A stretch of 64,000 bases of DNA. It comes from Ewingella sp963519305. GTDB lineage: Bacteria > Pseudomonadota > Gammaproteobacteria > Enterobacterales > Enterobacteriaceae. The DNA is taken from contig CAUQMS010000001.1 of the NCBI GenBank assembly GCA_963519305.1, positions 124,001 through 188,000 on the forward strand. Reading direction: 5' to 3'. Every line of letters begins with the position of its first letter. Position 1 is the stretch's first letter. A model generated the notes under the pieces. It was not told the DNA's origin and did not search any database. It saw nothing but the letters and a program-made list of their open reading frames with translations. The position numbers and the translations under genes are program-made. This document shows, in pieces, positions 1 to 9,096 of the stretch.

Positions 1-197
1 ATTTGGAAGACGGCCTGAGCCAGTCCGTAGATGCCAATAGCAATGCCGATAAGGGTTTCACTGGCACCTGACAGGGCCATACCGTAAGTGGTCAGGACGG
101 GCAATACCATAAACATGCCGAGCATGCGCAAGGAGAAGACAGTCCCTAATCCCCATGTCGCCCGGCTTTCCTGCGGGGTCATTTGGTTATCGTTCAC
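1..197 (-). CDS. yajR: MFS transporter YajR, N-terminal part (cut by window edge)
   Basis: Only about the first 65 codons are present; the rest lies left of the window. The protein starts at a GTG preceded by a GAGG ribosome-binding site 7 bases upstream; an in-frame ATG five codons later is an alternative start. The visible part runs from a hydrophilic leader into TM1 (GTVFSLRMLGMFMVLPVL) and a second helix, the usual N-terminus of the DHA1 major facilitator YajR, an inner-membrane exporter of unknown substrate. Its position directly after cyoE is the same as in E. coli, which supports the name. Confidence 0.8.
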   Translation of the reverse strand, partial: MNDNQMTPQESRATWGLGTVFSLRMLGMFMVLPVLTTYGMALSGASETLIGIAIGIYGLAQAVFQ

Positions 198-308
198 ATT
201 ACTACCTCAAGATGACAATCCGGCCATTGTAGTGCGGTTGGCCAGTTAGGGTAAAACGATGGATCTTTAGTAGATATTACGGGTATTGCTGTCCGGCGCG
301 GGAAAAGA

Positions 309-334
309 AAAGGCCAGTATCGCTACTGGCCTTT
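309..334 (-). terminator. Rho-independent terminator after cyoE
   Basis: A perfect 11-bp stem (AAAGGCCAGTA / TACTGGCCTTT) with a 4-base loop. On the minus strand it is followed by a T-rich run (CTTTTC). It lies between the end of cyoE and the start of yajR, so it ends the cyo operon. Confidence 0.85.
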
Positions 335-384
335 CAGTGTGCTGTGTTCCGGATGAATGGCAGCGCGTCAGACTAACCCTTGGG

Positions 385-1272
385 TTACCAGACGTAGGTC
401 AACATTGATGTTGGGGTTGAGCTAAAATCAACCGACATCATAAAGCTTAGCGACATGATCGTGATGATGGAGAAGCCAAAGAGCTTTCTCGCCCAGATAA
501 TGTCGTTTTCGGCTTTGTAACCTTTCAGCGCCATGCCCAGCCACCAGATACTGACAGCGGCAGCGACGATCAGGTATTTATAACCTGCGTAACCGCTCAG
601 GGTCAGCATCAGTGTCGCAATCATAAATGCCAGAATGTAGACGGTAATATGATGCTTGGCGACAGAAATGCCTTTCACCACCGGCAGAACCGGGATACCT
701 GCTGCCTGATAATCTTTAAAGCGGAAGATAGCAATCGCGTACGAGTGCGGCATCTGCCACAGGCTGAAGATCAGAAGCAGGATTGCTGCGCCCATATCGA
801 ACTGGCCGGTAACGGCACAGTAACCGATAACCGGAGGCGCAGCGCCTGACAAGCTACCGACCAACGTGCCGTAAACCGATTTGCGTTTCATGTACAGGCT
901 GTAAACGCCGACATAAACCACAAAGCCCATCACTGCCAGCCACATCGCCAGCGGATTGGCGCCCAGATACAGCAACGCAAAGCCCACAATACCCAGAATG
1001 GTCGCGTAAACCAGGGTTGTTTTCGGCGGTATAAGCCCCATCACCAGGACCCGGTTTTTCGTTCTTTCCATGATCCGGTCGATGTCGCGGTCGATGAAGT
1101 TGTTAAAGACACAACCCGATGCAACGACCAGCGAAACACCCACCAGCGTGGAGAGAAAGAGTGGGAAGTCGATGCTGCCTTTGGCAGCAAGGAGGAATCC
1201 CCCGATGACAGAAATTAAGTTGCCGAAAATAATTCCTGGTTTCGTTACTTGCAGGTATTGCTTAATCATCAC
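385..1272 (-). CDS. cyoE: Protoheme IX farnesyltransferase (heme O synthase) CyoE
   Basis: This inner-membrane prenyltransferase adds a farnesyl group to heme b to make heme O, the high-spin heme of cytochrome bo3. The 295-residue length fits the family (E. coli 296). The first Asp-rich motif NNFIDRDID, needed for Mg-diphosphate binding, is at about residues 57-65. The YSLYMKR segment and the GSLSGAAPPVIGY stretch are typical of UbiA-family heme O synthases, and about nine hydrophobic helices are visible. It is the last gene of cyoABCDE, 15 bases after cyoD, and is followed by a terminator. Confidence 0.97.
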   Translation of the reverse strand: MMIKQYLQVTKPGIIFGNLISVIGGFLLAAKGSIDFPLFLSTLVGVSLVVASGCVFNNFIDRDIDRIMERTKNRVLVMGLIPPKTTLVYATILGIVGFALLYLGANPLAMWLAVMGFVVYVGVYSLYMKRKSVYGTLVGSLSGAAPPVIGYCAVTGQFDMGAAILLLIFSLWQMPHSYAIAIFRFKDYQAAGIPVLPVVKGISVAKHHITVYILAFMIATLMLTLSGYAGYKYLIVAAAVSIWWLGMALKGYKAENDIIWARKLFGFSIITIMSLSFMMSVDFSSTPTSMLTYVW

Positions 1273-1287
1273 GTGCAGCTCGGCTCT

Positions 1288-1620
1288 TTAACTGACCATC
1301 ATATTGAGGTTGAGGTTATACATAATCCACAATGAGCCCACAACGACGATAAAGATAATCACAGCGGTGAACAGAAATGCCACCAGGTTCCAGCGTGCTT
1401 CCGACGCAGTACTTAAATGCAGGAAGTACACCAGATGGACCACGATCTGGATGACCGCGGAGGCGACCACGGTGCCAATGATCAGCGAATGCGAAGCAGT
1501 GTCGCTCATCACCATGGCAAACGGGATCACCGTCAGGATAACTGACAGGATGAAGCCAATCAGGTATGACTTCACGCTGCCGTGGCTTGCGCCGCCATGG
1601 GAAGTTACAGAATGACTCAT
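1288..1620 (-). CDS. cyoD: Cytochrome bo3 oxidase subunit IV CyoD
   Basis: A 110-residue small subunit with three membrane helices that stabilises the Cu(B) site during assembly of the quinol oxidase. I chose the ATG at 1620, giving MSHSVTSHGGASHGSVK, because it matches the E. coli start. The frame stays open a further 27 codons upstream, but that region belongs to cyoC. The ATG overlaps the cyoC stop in an ATGA arrangement, so the two are translationally coupled. Confidence 0.95.
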   Translation of the reverse strand: MSHSVTSHGGASHGSVKSYLIGFILSVILTVIPFAMVMSDTASHSLIIGTVVASAVIQIVVHLVYFLHLSTASEARWNLVAFLFTAVIIFIVVVGSLWIMYNLNLNMMVS

Positions 1621-2234
1621 CCTAATACCCCCAGCAGGTAAACAACGGTGAATACGCAGATCCAGACAACGTCCAGGAAGTGCCAGAACAGACTCAGACA
1701 CATCAGACGGGTTTGGTTAACCGCGGTCAGGCCACGACGGCTTACCTGTACCATCATCGTGATGATCCAGATCAGGCCGCAGGTTACGTGGATACCGTGA
1801 GTGGCGACCAGCGCAAAGAAGGCTGACAGGAAACCACTGCGATCCGGACCAAAACCTTCTTTAATCAGGTGATGGAATTCATACAACTCCATCCCGATGA
1901 AGCCAAGACCAAACAGGAAGGTCAGGAACAACCAACCGTTAACAGCTTTTACGCTGCCTTTGGTCATGCCAAGCATCGCCATGCCGTAAGTAATACTACT
2001 AAACAGCAGGAAGAAGGTTTCGACCAGAACGAACGGCAGTTCGAAAATGTCTTTACCAGTCGGGCCGCCAGCGGTCCCGTGCACCAGTACCGCGTAAGTT
2101 GCGAATAAGCTCGCAAACAGTACGCAGTCGCTCATCAGGTAGATCCAGAAGCCGAAGACTTTGGTTTCACCCGCGTCGTGGTGCCCATGCTCTGCATGGG
2201 CTGCGTCGTGGTTAGTCAGGGTATCAGTTGCCAT
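1617..2234 (-). CDS. cyoC: Cytochrome bo3 oxidase subunit III CyoC
   Basis: A 205-residue inner-membrane subunit with five helices, homologous to subunit III of heme-copper oxidases but of the shorter quinol oxidase form. The His-rich hydrophilic N-terminus (HDAAHAEHGHHDAG) precedes the first helix, as in E. coli. The conserved THGIHVTCGLIW segment is present near residue 145. Its start overlaps the end of cyoB by 11 bases and its stop overlaps the start of cyoD, consistent with one operon. Confidence 0.96.
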   Translation of the reverse strand: MATDTLTNHDAAHAEHGHHDAGETKVFGFWIYLMSDCVLFASLFATYAVLVHGTAGGPTGKDIFELPFVLVETFFLLFSSITYGMAMLGMTKGSVKAVNGWLFLTFLFGLGFIGMELYEFHHLIKEGFGPDRSGFLSAFFALVATHGIHVTCGLIWIITMMVQVSRRGLTAVNQTRLMCLSLFWHFLDVVWICVFTVVYLLGVLG

Positions 2235-4215
2235 GTTTCACGCCTGCTTTGCTGATTTGTTCAAAATGCTGGTTCTCGATACGTTCGACTTCTTCAGCCG
2301 GAACGTAGTAATCAACATCTTCATCGAAGCTTTTCACAATCCAGGTCACAACGATGCCGATGAAGGTAACGAGCGCCAACCACCAGATGTCCCAGATTAA
2401 TGCAAAACCGCTGACCAGGCTGAGCATGGCGATGACGAAGCCTGCGCCGCTGTTGCGTGGCATATGAATTTTTTCATATTTAGCCGGTTTAACATAAGCT
2501 TCGCCTTTCTCTTTCATGTCCCAGAATGCATCGCGGTCGTGAACTTGCGGTACGAGGGCGAAGTTGTAGAACGGAGGAGGTGAAGAGGTAGACCACTCCA
2601 GAGTACGGGCACCCCACGGGTCACCGGTCAGATCACGATTCTGATCGCGGTCGCGGACAGAAACGAAGATCATGATCAACTGACACAGGATACCGAGTGC
2701 GATCAACGCGGCACCACAAGCTGCAACAACCAGCAACGGGTGGAACTCAGGGTCGATGTTCTGGCTGACACGGCGGGTCATGCCCATGAAGCCCAGAATG
2801 TAGAGCGGCATGAAGGCAACGAAGAAGCCGATGATCCAGCACCAGAACGAACGCACGCCCCATTTTTCGTTCAGCGTGAAGCCGAAGGATTTAGGGAACC
2901 AGTAAGTCAGACCCGCGAAGCAACCGAACACCACACCACCGATAATCACGTTATGGAAGTGGGCAATCAGGAACAGACTGTTGTGCAGCACGAAGTCCGC
3001 ACCCGGAACCGCCAGCAGAACGCCGGTCATACCACCCACGGAGAAGGTGATGATGAAGCCGATGGTCCACAGCATCGCAGCGTTAAGCTGGATACGGCCC
3101 TGGTACATGGTGAACAGCCAGTTGAAGATTTTTACCCCAGTCGGGATAGAAATGATCATCGTCATGATGCCGAAGAAGGCATTGACGTTGGCGCCTGAAC
3201 CCATGGTGAAGAAGTGGTGCAGCCAAACGACAAACGACAGCACGGTAATGGCGATGGTTGCCCATACCAGTGAGGTGTAGCCGAACAGGCGTTTTTTGGA
3301 GAAGGTCGCGGTAACTTCCGAGAACACCCCAAACACTGGCAGAACCAAAATGTACACTTCCGGATGGCCCCAGGCCCAAATCAGGTTGATGTACATCATC
3401 ATGTTGCCGCCCATATCATTCGTGAAGAAATGGGTGCCCAGATAACGATCCAGGGTCAGCAGCGCAACGGTTACAGTCAGAATTGGGAACGACACGATAA
3501 TCAGGACGTTGGTACACAGTGCAGCCCAGGTAAATACCGGCATTTTCATCAGCGGCATACCAGGCGCACGCATCTTGAGGATGGTGGCGAAGAAGTTAAC
3601 ACCGGTCAGCAAGGTCCCTATACCGGATATCTGTAGACTCCATATCCAGTAATCGACCCCGACCCCCGGGCTGTACTCCTTACCTGACAACGGCGGATAG
3701 GCCAACCAACCGGTCTGTGCGAACTCACCGACACCCAGAGAGATGTTGATAAGGATCACAGCAGCGGCGGTAAACCAGAAGCTGATGTTGTTCAGGAACG
3801 GGAACGCAACGTCGCGGGCACCGATTTGTAGTGGAACGACCACGTTCATCAGACCGATAACGAAAGGCATTGCCATGAAGAAGATCATGATCACGCCATG
3901 CGCGGTAAAGATTTGGTCGTAGTGATGAGGCGGTAGGAAGCCCGGCTCGCCAGCGGAGGCAAGAACCTGCTGGCTACGCATCATGACGGCATCGGCAAAG
4001 CCACGCAACAGCATGACGAAGGCCAGAATGATGTACATGATACCTAATTTTTTATGGTCAACGGATGTGATCCATTCAGTCCACAAATACTTCCATTTGC
4101 CGAAATAGGTAATGCCAGCCACAACGGCCAGCCCACCTAAAATTATCGCGGCAACGGTGACCATGATAATCGGTTCATGATACGGAACCGAATCAAGCGT
4201 TAATTTTCCGAACAT
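2224..4215 (-). CDS. cyoB: Cytochrome bo3 oxidase subunit I CyoB
   Basis: The catalytic subunit of the proton-pumping ubiquinol oxidase, which carries heme b, heme O3 and Cu(B). At 663 residues it equals the E. coli protein in length and has about 15 membrane helices. The Cu(B) ligand region WGHPEVYIL, with the His-Tyr pair, is at about residues 282-290. The WLHHFFTMG motif supplies the two adjacent His ligands and AHFHNVIIGG supplies the heme ligands. The gap to cyoA is only three bases. Confidence 0.98.
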   Translation of the reverse strand: MFGKLTLDSVPYHEPIIMVTVAAIILGGLAVVAGITYFGKWKYLWTEWITSVDHKKLGIMYIILAFVMLLRGFADAVMMRSQQVLASAGEPGFLPPHHYDQIFTAHGVIMIFFMAMPFVIGLMNVVVPLQIGARDVAFPFLNNISFWFTAAAVILINISLGVGEFAQTGWLAYPPLSGKEYSPGVGVDYWIWSLQISGIGTLLTGVNFFATILKMRAPGMPLMKMPVFTWAALCTNVLIIVSFPILTVTVALLTLDRYLGTHFFTNDMGGNMMMYINLIWAWGHPEVYILVLPVFGVFSEVTATFSKKRLFGYTSLVWATIAITVLSFVVWLHHFFTMGSGANVNAFFGIMTMIISIPTGVKIFNWLFTMYQGRIQLNAAMLWTIGFIITFSVGGMTGVLLAVPGADFVLHNSLFLIAHFHNVIIGGVVFGCFAGLTYWFPKSFGFTLNEKWGVRSFWCWIIGFFVAFMPLYILGFMGMTRRVSQNIDPEFHPLLVVAACGAALIALGILCQLIMIFVSVRDRDQNRDLTGDPWGARTLEWSTSSPPPFYNFALVPQVHDRDAFWDMKEKGEAYVKPAKYEKIHMPRNSGAGFVIAMLSLVSGFALIWDIWWLALVTFIGIVVTWIVKSFDEDVDYYVPAEEVERIENQHFEQISKAGVKHGN

Positions 4216-4218
4216 CGT

Positions 4219-5172
4219 TTATTCCTCGGCTCCGGCTGCGTGAGCATGATCACCCATGTCCATGCCTTTCATGTCTGTGCCTGCTGGCATAGGCATGGTC
4301 TGGCCTTTGTGCATGTTCATATCACCCATGAATTTGCCAATGATCTCTTTGAACAAATCAGGTTTGACGCTGGCGAAGTATTCAACCGGGTTGTCGATAC
4401 TATCGGCTGCCAGTTTGTTGAAGTCGTCAGTGGTTGCTAGCTGGTTAGGCGCGGTCTTCACTTTTGCTACCCAGGTGTCAAAATCGGCACGGGTTGGGGT
4501 CGCAATTGCGTTGAACTTCATGCCAGAGAAACCGCGGCCACTGAAGTTTGCCGAGATGCCTTTATAGGTACCCGCTTCATTTGCAATCAAATGCAACTGA
4601 GTTTGCATACCGGCCATCGCGTAAATCTGTCCGCCTAACTGAGGAATAAAGAACGAGTTCATCACTGAGTTAGAAGTGACTTTGAACTGAACCGGAACAT
4701 CTTTAGGAATAACCAATTCGTTAACAGTCGCGATGCCTTGTTCTGGATAAATGAATAACCATTTCCAGTCCAGAGCAACGACTTCAACTGTCATTGTTTT
4801 TTGGTCAGATACGATAGGCTTGAATGGATCAAGCGCATGAGTGGTTTTCCAGGTTATCGTTGCCAGAATGGCAATAATGATAATCGGAACAGTCCAAACC
4901 ACGGCTTCGATTTTGTTGGAATGGGACCAGTTCGGGCTGTACTTAGCATTTGTGTTAGAAGCACGATACTTCCAGGCAAACGCCAAGGCCATGATAATCA
5001 CCGGGATAACGACGATCAGCATCAAGCCGATTGCGGTTAAAATCAGTGTTCTCTGCTCGAGTCCAATTGCTCCTTTGGGATCCATCAGTGCCGTATTGCA
5101 ACCGCTTAACATTAACGCAGAGGCAAATAAGGACAACATCCCAATACTTTTATTGTATTTCTTAAGTCTCAT
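4219..5172 (-). CDS. cyoA: Cytochrome bo3 oxidase subunit II CyoA (lipoprotein)
   Basis: First gene of the operon, 317 residues. A lipoprotein signal with lipobox LSGC (Cys25) is followed by two membrane helices and a periplasmic cupredoxin-like domain. The Cu(A) ligand set of cytochrome c oxidases is absent, as expected for a quinol oxidase. The C-terminus is Met- and His-rich (MNMHKGQTMPMPAG, then MDMGDHAHAAG). The start is supported by a GAGGT ribosome-binding site 8 bases before the ATG. Confidence 0.97.
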   Translation of the reverse strand: MRLKKYNKSIGMLSLFASALMLSGCNTALMDPKGAIGLEQRTLILTAIGLMLIVVIPVIIMALAFAWKYRASNTNAKYSPNWSHSNKIEAVVWTVPIIIIAILATITWKTTHALDPFKPIVSDQKTMTVEVVALDWKWLFIYPEQGIATVNELVIPKDVPVQFKVTSNSVMNSFFIPQLGGQIYAMAGMQTQLHLIANEAGTYKGISANFSGRGFSGMKFNAIATPTRADFDTWVAKVKTAPNQLATTDDFNKLAADSIDNPVEYFASVKPDLFKEIIGKFMGDMNMHKGQTMPMPAGTDMKGMDMGDHAHAAGAEE

Positions 5173-5433
5173 CTAACGACCTCAATAAATCAGGGCTCTA
5201 TTGTCGCTCCATGTGTGCGGGCATTTTACGGGAAGGTTGCAGTACTGTAAACACGCTTAAGGAAGTGTCAGCAGGCCGCTGCCACTTTATGTTAACGGGG
5301 TCACAGATGTCACGGAGAGTGACAATTTCTTAGTGTCAACAATATGTTGCGGTGGGATCTCCCACTATGGTGAGCAAAAACAAGGTATAGCACTCAGGTG
5401 GAATATTTAACGCGAAGTGTAATGTTCTGGGTA

Positions 5434-5450
5434 AGTTTAATTAATGTTAA
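5434..5450. promoter_or_regulatory. Possible ArcA-type box upstream of cyoA
   Basis: The sequence GTTTAATTAATGTTAA resembles the ArcA recognition pattern, with GTTAA-type repeats about 10 bases apart. ArcA is a known repressor of cyo in E. coli. The site lies about 265 bases before the cyoA start, which is rather far, so this is only a candidate. Confidence 0.3.
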
Positions 5451-5665
5451 TGTGATGTGTAAATATGGTGAATTTAAAAACCCAAAGCAGGTAAAAAAAA
5501 AGTGTATTTGAAAGATGCTGTAACTTATTAAATATAAATTATCGAGGGAAACTTATCTTAGCGCAGGGAAATTCGCCTCGATTTGCTCTCCGGATAACAA
5601 TATTAAATTCCGCCAGTTAGGCATAAACCGGCTCAAAATACCCTTCACGGATCAACAAAAACCAT

Positions 5666-5720
5666 CAGGCCAGACTTTGATGTTAGGTGCAAGGACACCT
5701 ATTCCTAAAATACCGGCCTG
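5666..5720. repeat. Nested inverted repeat downstream of ampG
   Basis: An outer pair CAGGCC (5666-5671) and GGCCTG (5715-5720) encloses an inner perfect pair TAGGTG (5684-5689) and CACCTA (5696-5701) with a 6-base loop. It begins 6 bases past the ampG stop. It could act as a terminator or 3' end stabiliser for ampG, although no U-run follows. Confidence 0.4.
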
Positions 5721-5726
5721 TGTAAC

Positions 5727-7205
5727 CTATACTGTCTTTTGACGGCGCAACGCCAGAAAATCCAGCAGGCTTCCAAGCGCAATTCCCGCCAGACACATCA
5801 GCGCGCCGGCTTCAAGCAGCCGTTGCGGCAGCACCGTCAGATTCGTCCACCCCAGTCCGTTACCCATCAGCGAGACGAGCCAGGCCGCCAGCAGGAGAGT
5901 CCCGGTTAACAACATGCGTAACGCCAGTTTATAACTGCCTGAAAAAGCGGTGCGTGGCAGGAACTGATCGGTCAGTTGGGTATATTCCAGCGTCTGGCGG
6001 CAGACGGCCAGCAGCAGTAAGCCCGGCACGGCGGCAACGATGGAAAAAAGATAGAACAGCGGCCAGCCGTGAGCCTCGACAAACCATCCGGCAATCGGGC
6101 CAACGTAAACGCGGCCAACGGCAGAAAGGGCAGAAAGAAGGGCAAACTGGGTGGCTGAGAATGAGCGGTTGCACAACGTCATCAGCAGGGCAACGAAGGC
6201 TGCTGTTCCCATGCCGCCGCACAGATTTTCGAAGAATATCGCTGTGCCCATCGAATAAAGGTGCTTATCGGTCACCGCCAGGATCCAGTATCCGGCATTG
6301 GATACCGCCTGCAAAATTCCGAAAATCATCAACGCACGGAACAGACTTAGCCGCTGCATCACCATACCGCCGTAGAGCGCACCGATGATGGTCGCCAGTA
6401 AACCCAACGTTTTGTTTACCAGTCCGACTTCACCGGCATCAAACCCCACGCCGCGAATCAAAAAGGTGGTACTGAGGCTGCCGGCAAAAGCGTCGCCCAT
6501 TTTGTACATTACGATCAACAACAGGATCAGCCAGGCGTTGTTACGACCGAAGAAGTCTTTCAGGGGCGCAACAACCGCAATTTCTATCGTGCGGGGTGCG
6601 GGTTCGGAAACATCAGGTTCCGGCGCCATAATCGTGGCCATCACACCAATCAGCATCAGCCCCGCCATCAGCCAGTACATGTGTTGCCAGCCGAGGTAGC
6701 GGTCGGCTATCCACAGCGCCAGACCGCCGGAAACCAGCATCGCCAGACGATACCCGAGTACCGATACCGCCGCACCGCTGCCTCGCTCAGCCGCAGGCAG
6801 TAAGTCCGTTTTATAGGCATCAAATACGATGTCCTGCGACGCCGAGGCAAAGGCGATCAACACGGCCAGCGCGGCCAGCCAGAACAGCTCCTTTGACGGG
6901 TCCATGTAGCCCATGGCAAAAATGGCGGCGACAAGCAGCAGCTGCGTGAGGATCAACCATCCCCGGCGGCGGCCAAAAAAAGAGGGTGTATAGCGGTCCA
7001 TCATCGGGGACCAGAGGAATTTGAAAACGTAAGCCTGGCCGACCAGCGAGAAGATGCCGATGGTTTTTAAATCGACATTTTCCACGGTCATCCATGCCTG
7101 AAGCGTTCCGGATGTCAGCGCAAGAGGTAAGCCGGATGCAAAGCCTAACAGCAGTAGGATCAGAGTGTTGCGTTGTGTGAAAATTTTGAAGTACTGATTT
7201 ACCAT
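5727..7205 (-). CDS. ampG: Muropeptide permease AmpG
   Basis: An inner-membrane major-facilitator protein that imports GlcNAc-anhydro-MurNAc peptides released from the cell wall. It feeds peptidoglycan recycling and, where ampR/ampC exist, beta-lactamase induction. I chose ATG 7205 (MVNQYFKIF), giving 492 residues against 491 in E. coli. The open frame extends 15 codons upstream without homology. The signature segment GFASGLPLALTSGTLQAW follows the first helix, and 12-14 helices are visible. Confidence 0.95.
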   Translation of the reverse strand: MVNQYFKIFTQRNTLILLLLGFASGLPLALTSGTLQAWMTVENVDLKTIGIFSLVGQAYVFKFLWSPMMDRYTPSFFGRRRGWLILTQLLLVAAIFAMGYMDPSKELFWLAALAVLIAFASASQDIVFDAYKTDLLPAAERGSGAAVSVLGYRLAMLVSGGLALWIADRYLGWQHMYWLMAGLMLIGVMATIMAPEPDVSEPAPRTIEIAVVAPLKDFFGRNNAWLILLLIVMYKMGDAFAGSLSTTFLIRGVGFDAGEVGLVNKTLGLLATIIGALYGGMVMQRLSLFRALMIFGILQAVSNAGYWILAVTDKHLYSMGTAIFFENLCGGMGTAAFVALLMTLCNRSFSATQFALLSALSAVGRVYVGPIAGWFVEAHGWPLFYLFSIVAAVPGLLLLAVCRQTLEYTQLTDQFLPRTAFSGSYKLALRMLLTGTLLLAAWLVSLMGNGLGWTNLTVLPQRLLEAGALMCLAGIALGSLLDFLALRRQKTV

Positions 7206-7326
7206 GCAAATGTGTTCCTGCTGACCGGTGGAAGAGTGGCGCACGGGCATAATAAAGGATGCAGAGAGATAATAAAGAAGGGATTAGCAGAACGCGTGAT
7301 TTCAAAGCGAAGAAGGCGAAAAACAA

Positions 7327-7351
7327 TTCTGCCCGACGGTGCCGGGCAGAA
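7327..7351 (-). terminator. Terminator after yajG
   Basis: A perfect 9-bp stem (TTCTGCCCG / CGGGCAGAA) with a 7-base loop. On the minus strand it is followed by TTGTTTTTC. It separates yajG from ampG. Confidence 0.75.
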
Positions 7352-7378
7352 GGAGTACATCAGCCAATAAAAGCGAAA

Positions 7379-7957
7379 TTATCGGGCGTTGGCCTTGATA
7401 AAGTCGCTGATGCTGGTGTCTTGTGCCATGTCATTGATGACATCACCCAGGGTGCTGTTAACCGCATTGGTAATTTTGTCGTTGGTGGCGGTAAGCGCCC
7501 CCTGTACGTTATAGGTTGAGCGGTAGTTCTTAACCTGCTTATTGCCATTTTTCGCGGTAGCAATAATGGAGATGTCTGCTTTGGTCGTAATGTTGTAACG
7601 CAGATTGCCTTCCTGAACGTCAGCAAAGAGGTTATTGACCACGATTTGCAGATCAACAGCGCCATTCGGACCAATCATATAACCGCGTGCGGTCATCTGT
7701 TTTTCCAAAGACTCCTGCAGCAGGTAACGCAGATCGCGTGACGGTGTCAGGGAAACCAGTTGGCCATCACGGTTCACTTTTGCCAGCGCCTGATCCTGTC
7801 GTTGGTCAGCGCCGTTAACGCTGATGGTGATCCCTTGCAGGGTAGGATCCTGAGTCGGTAAAGTGATTTTTGGTGCAATATTCAGTGTGTTGGTGCTGGT
7901 GGCGCAACCGGCAAGCATCAATAACGCCAGCACGGGAAAAATGATTTTTTTCAACAT
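7379..7957 (-). CDS. yajG: Predicted lipoprotein YajG
   Basis: A 192-residue lipoprotein of unknown function. The N-terminus MLKKIIFPVLALLMLAGC is a lipoprotein signal with the modified Cys at 18. Residue +2 is Ala, so outer-membrane sorting is expected. The rest is a soluble periplasmic domain rich in Asn and Thr (YajG family). It sits between ampG and the divergent bolA, exactly as in E. coli. Confidence 0.92.
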   Translation of the reverse strand: MLKKIIFPVLALLMLAGCATSTNTLNIAPKITLPTQDPTLQGITISVNGADQRQDQALAKVNRDGQLVSLTPSRDLRYLLQESLEKQMTARGYMIGPNGAVDLQIVVNNLFADVQEGNLRYNITTKADISIIATAKNGNKQVKNYRSTYNVQGALTATNDKITNAVNSTLGDVINDMAQDTSISDFIKANAR

Positions 7958-8322
7958 GTTAAATTCTCAATAAATGCATCTGATTCAAGATGCAAAATGG
8001 GACGGGTTACGCAAAGTTCGCACATCATAACATCGCCTTTTTATGGGGGAAGTCCTGACGGTATGAAAAAACAACATTTGCCTAATTTATACCTGATGAG
8101 GTACACCAAACTGACTGATTGATATTTAATGATTTCACCCTATTTGCACAACGATGGCTAAATATCATTAGGTAAGACAAACTGATTGCCTTTTTTATCA
8201 ATCGCCGCAGAAATTTTGTTTCTGTAACATACTAATAAGTCGTAAACCCGCCTATCCTTACTAGGTGACAGATGTTCCAGTGAGGGCGCAGTTCTCTGCT
8301 AAAGCGGTGTGAGGAGATTGCT
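7958..8322. other. yajG-bolA divergent intergenic region (365 bases)
   Basis: No gene is visible. The region must carry the promoters of yajG (leftward) and bolA (rightward). It is AT-rich in its middle part. A strong ribosome-binding site (GAGGAG) precedes bolA. E. coli bolA uses a stationary-phase gearbox promoter here, but I could not confirm one by eye. Confidence 0.5.
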
Positions 8323-8637
8323 ATGATTCGCGAGCAAATAGAAGCAAAATTAGTTGCAGCGTTTGAACCTGCGTACCTGGAAGTGACTGACGAAAGTTAT
8401 CGTCACAATGTGCCGGCAGGATCAGAAAGCCATTTCAAAGTGGTGCTGGTGTCCGATAAGTTTGTGGGGGAGCGTTTCCTGTCCCGTCACCGTGCTATTT
8501 ACGGTGAGTTGTCTGTGGAACTTGCGGGCAGCGTACATGCGCTGGCGTTGCATACCTATACGCAAAAAGAGTGGGAAGGTTTACAAGATACCGTCCCGGC
8601 TTCTCCGCCGTGTCGCGGTGCCGGAACTCTGGTCTGA
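8323..8637 (+). CDS. bolA: BolA transcriptional regulator / iron-sulfur partner
   Basis: A 104-residue BolA-family protein with a class II KH-like fold. In E. coli it is a stress-induced morphology regulator that binds DNA and also pairs with monothiol glutaredoxins. Conserved blocks are ESYRHNVPAGSESHFKVVLVS, the RHR segment and VHALALHTYT with the invariant His. A GAGGAG ribosome-binding site lies 8 bases before the ATG. The gene is monocistronic, with a terminator about 100 bases downstream. Confidence 0.96.
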   Translation: MIREQIEAKLVAAFEPAYLEVTDESYRHNVPAGSESHFKVVLVSDKFVGERFLSRHRAIYGELSVELAGSVHALALHTYTQKEWEGLQDTVPASPPCRGAGTLV

Positions 8638-8738
8638 CGGGGCTGGATCCCGCTCTCAAAAACCACAAAGATCTTCTTCCCGATACGGTATCAGTGGAAC
8701 TTTCTTCCCAAGATGCGGTATTAGTAGAAGCGAATTTT

Positions 8739-8760
8739 GAAACGGCCTGCGGGCCGTTTC
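8739..8760 (+). terminator. Terminator after bolA
   Basis: A perfect 9-bp stem (GAAACGGCC / GGCCGTTTC) with loop TGCG, followed by TGTTTTTA. Confidence 0.85.
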
Positions 8761-8885
8761 TGTTTTTAGCCGTGATCAATAAATGACAAGCAGGCGACAG
8801 GGTTGTTTAAGCCTCTGCATCGACTACGTTTTCCGAGGGATTGACCGCGATGTGATTTTTCCTCCCACGCAGTAGATTACCGTCC

Positions 8886-8914
8886 TCGACTCGCCGTCTA
8901 TGCGCCGCTATAAT
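8886..8914 (+). promoter_or_regulatory. Candidate sigma-70 promoter for tig
   Basis: A -35 box TCGACT (4 of 6 matches) and a perfect -10 box TATAAT (8909-8914), spaced 17 bases. It lies about 180 bases before tig. Confidence 0.5.
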
Positions 8915-9096
8915 GTCGCGTCTTATTTTTCCGGAATGGTTTCGGGACGCTTTCGAATACAGGGCTACGTTCTTATAGAGGACTGTCCCGGTTCTTAGAA
9001 GTCGTTTTCAAGGTAAGTTCGTTCTTTTCCACGCTTCTCATCTTGAGAACGACTTCTGGAGTTGACCGAGCACTGTAATTTTTTTGAGGTAACAAG

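Larger units (their letters stand above)
5173..5726. other. cyoA-ampG intergenic region (554 bases)
   Basis: This AT-rich stretch contains no convincing gene. It holds the upstream control region of the cyo operon (read leftward), a possible ArcA-type element at 5434-5450, and a nested inverted repeat at 5666-5720 just past the ampG stop codon. I could not place a clear -35/-10 pair for cyoA. Confidence 0.6.
8638..9096. other. bolA-tig intergenic region (459 bases)
   Basis: This stretch holds the bolA terminator (8739-8760) and a candidate tig promoter (8886-8914), then a leader of about 180 bases before tig. I see no small gene with a convincing ribosome-binding site. Confidence 0.6.
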
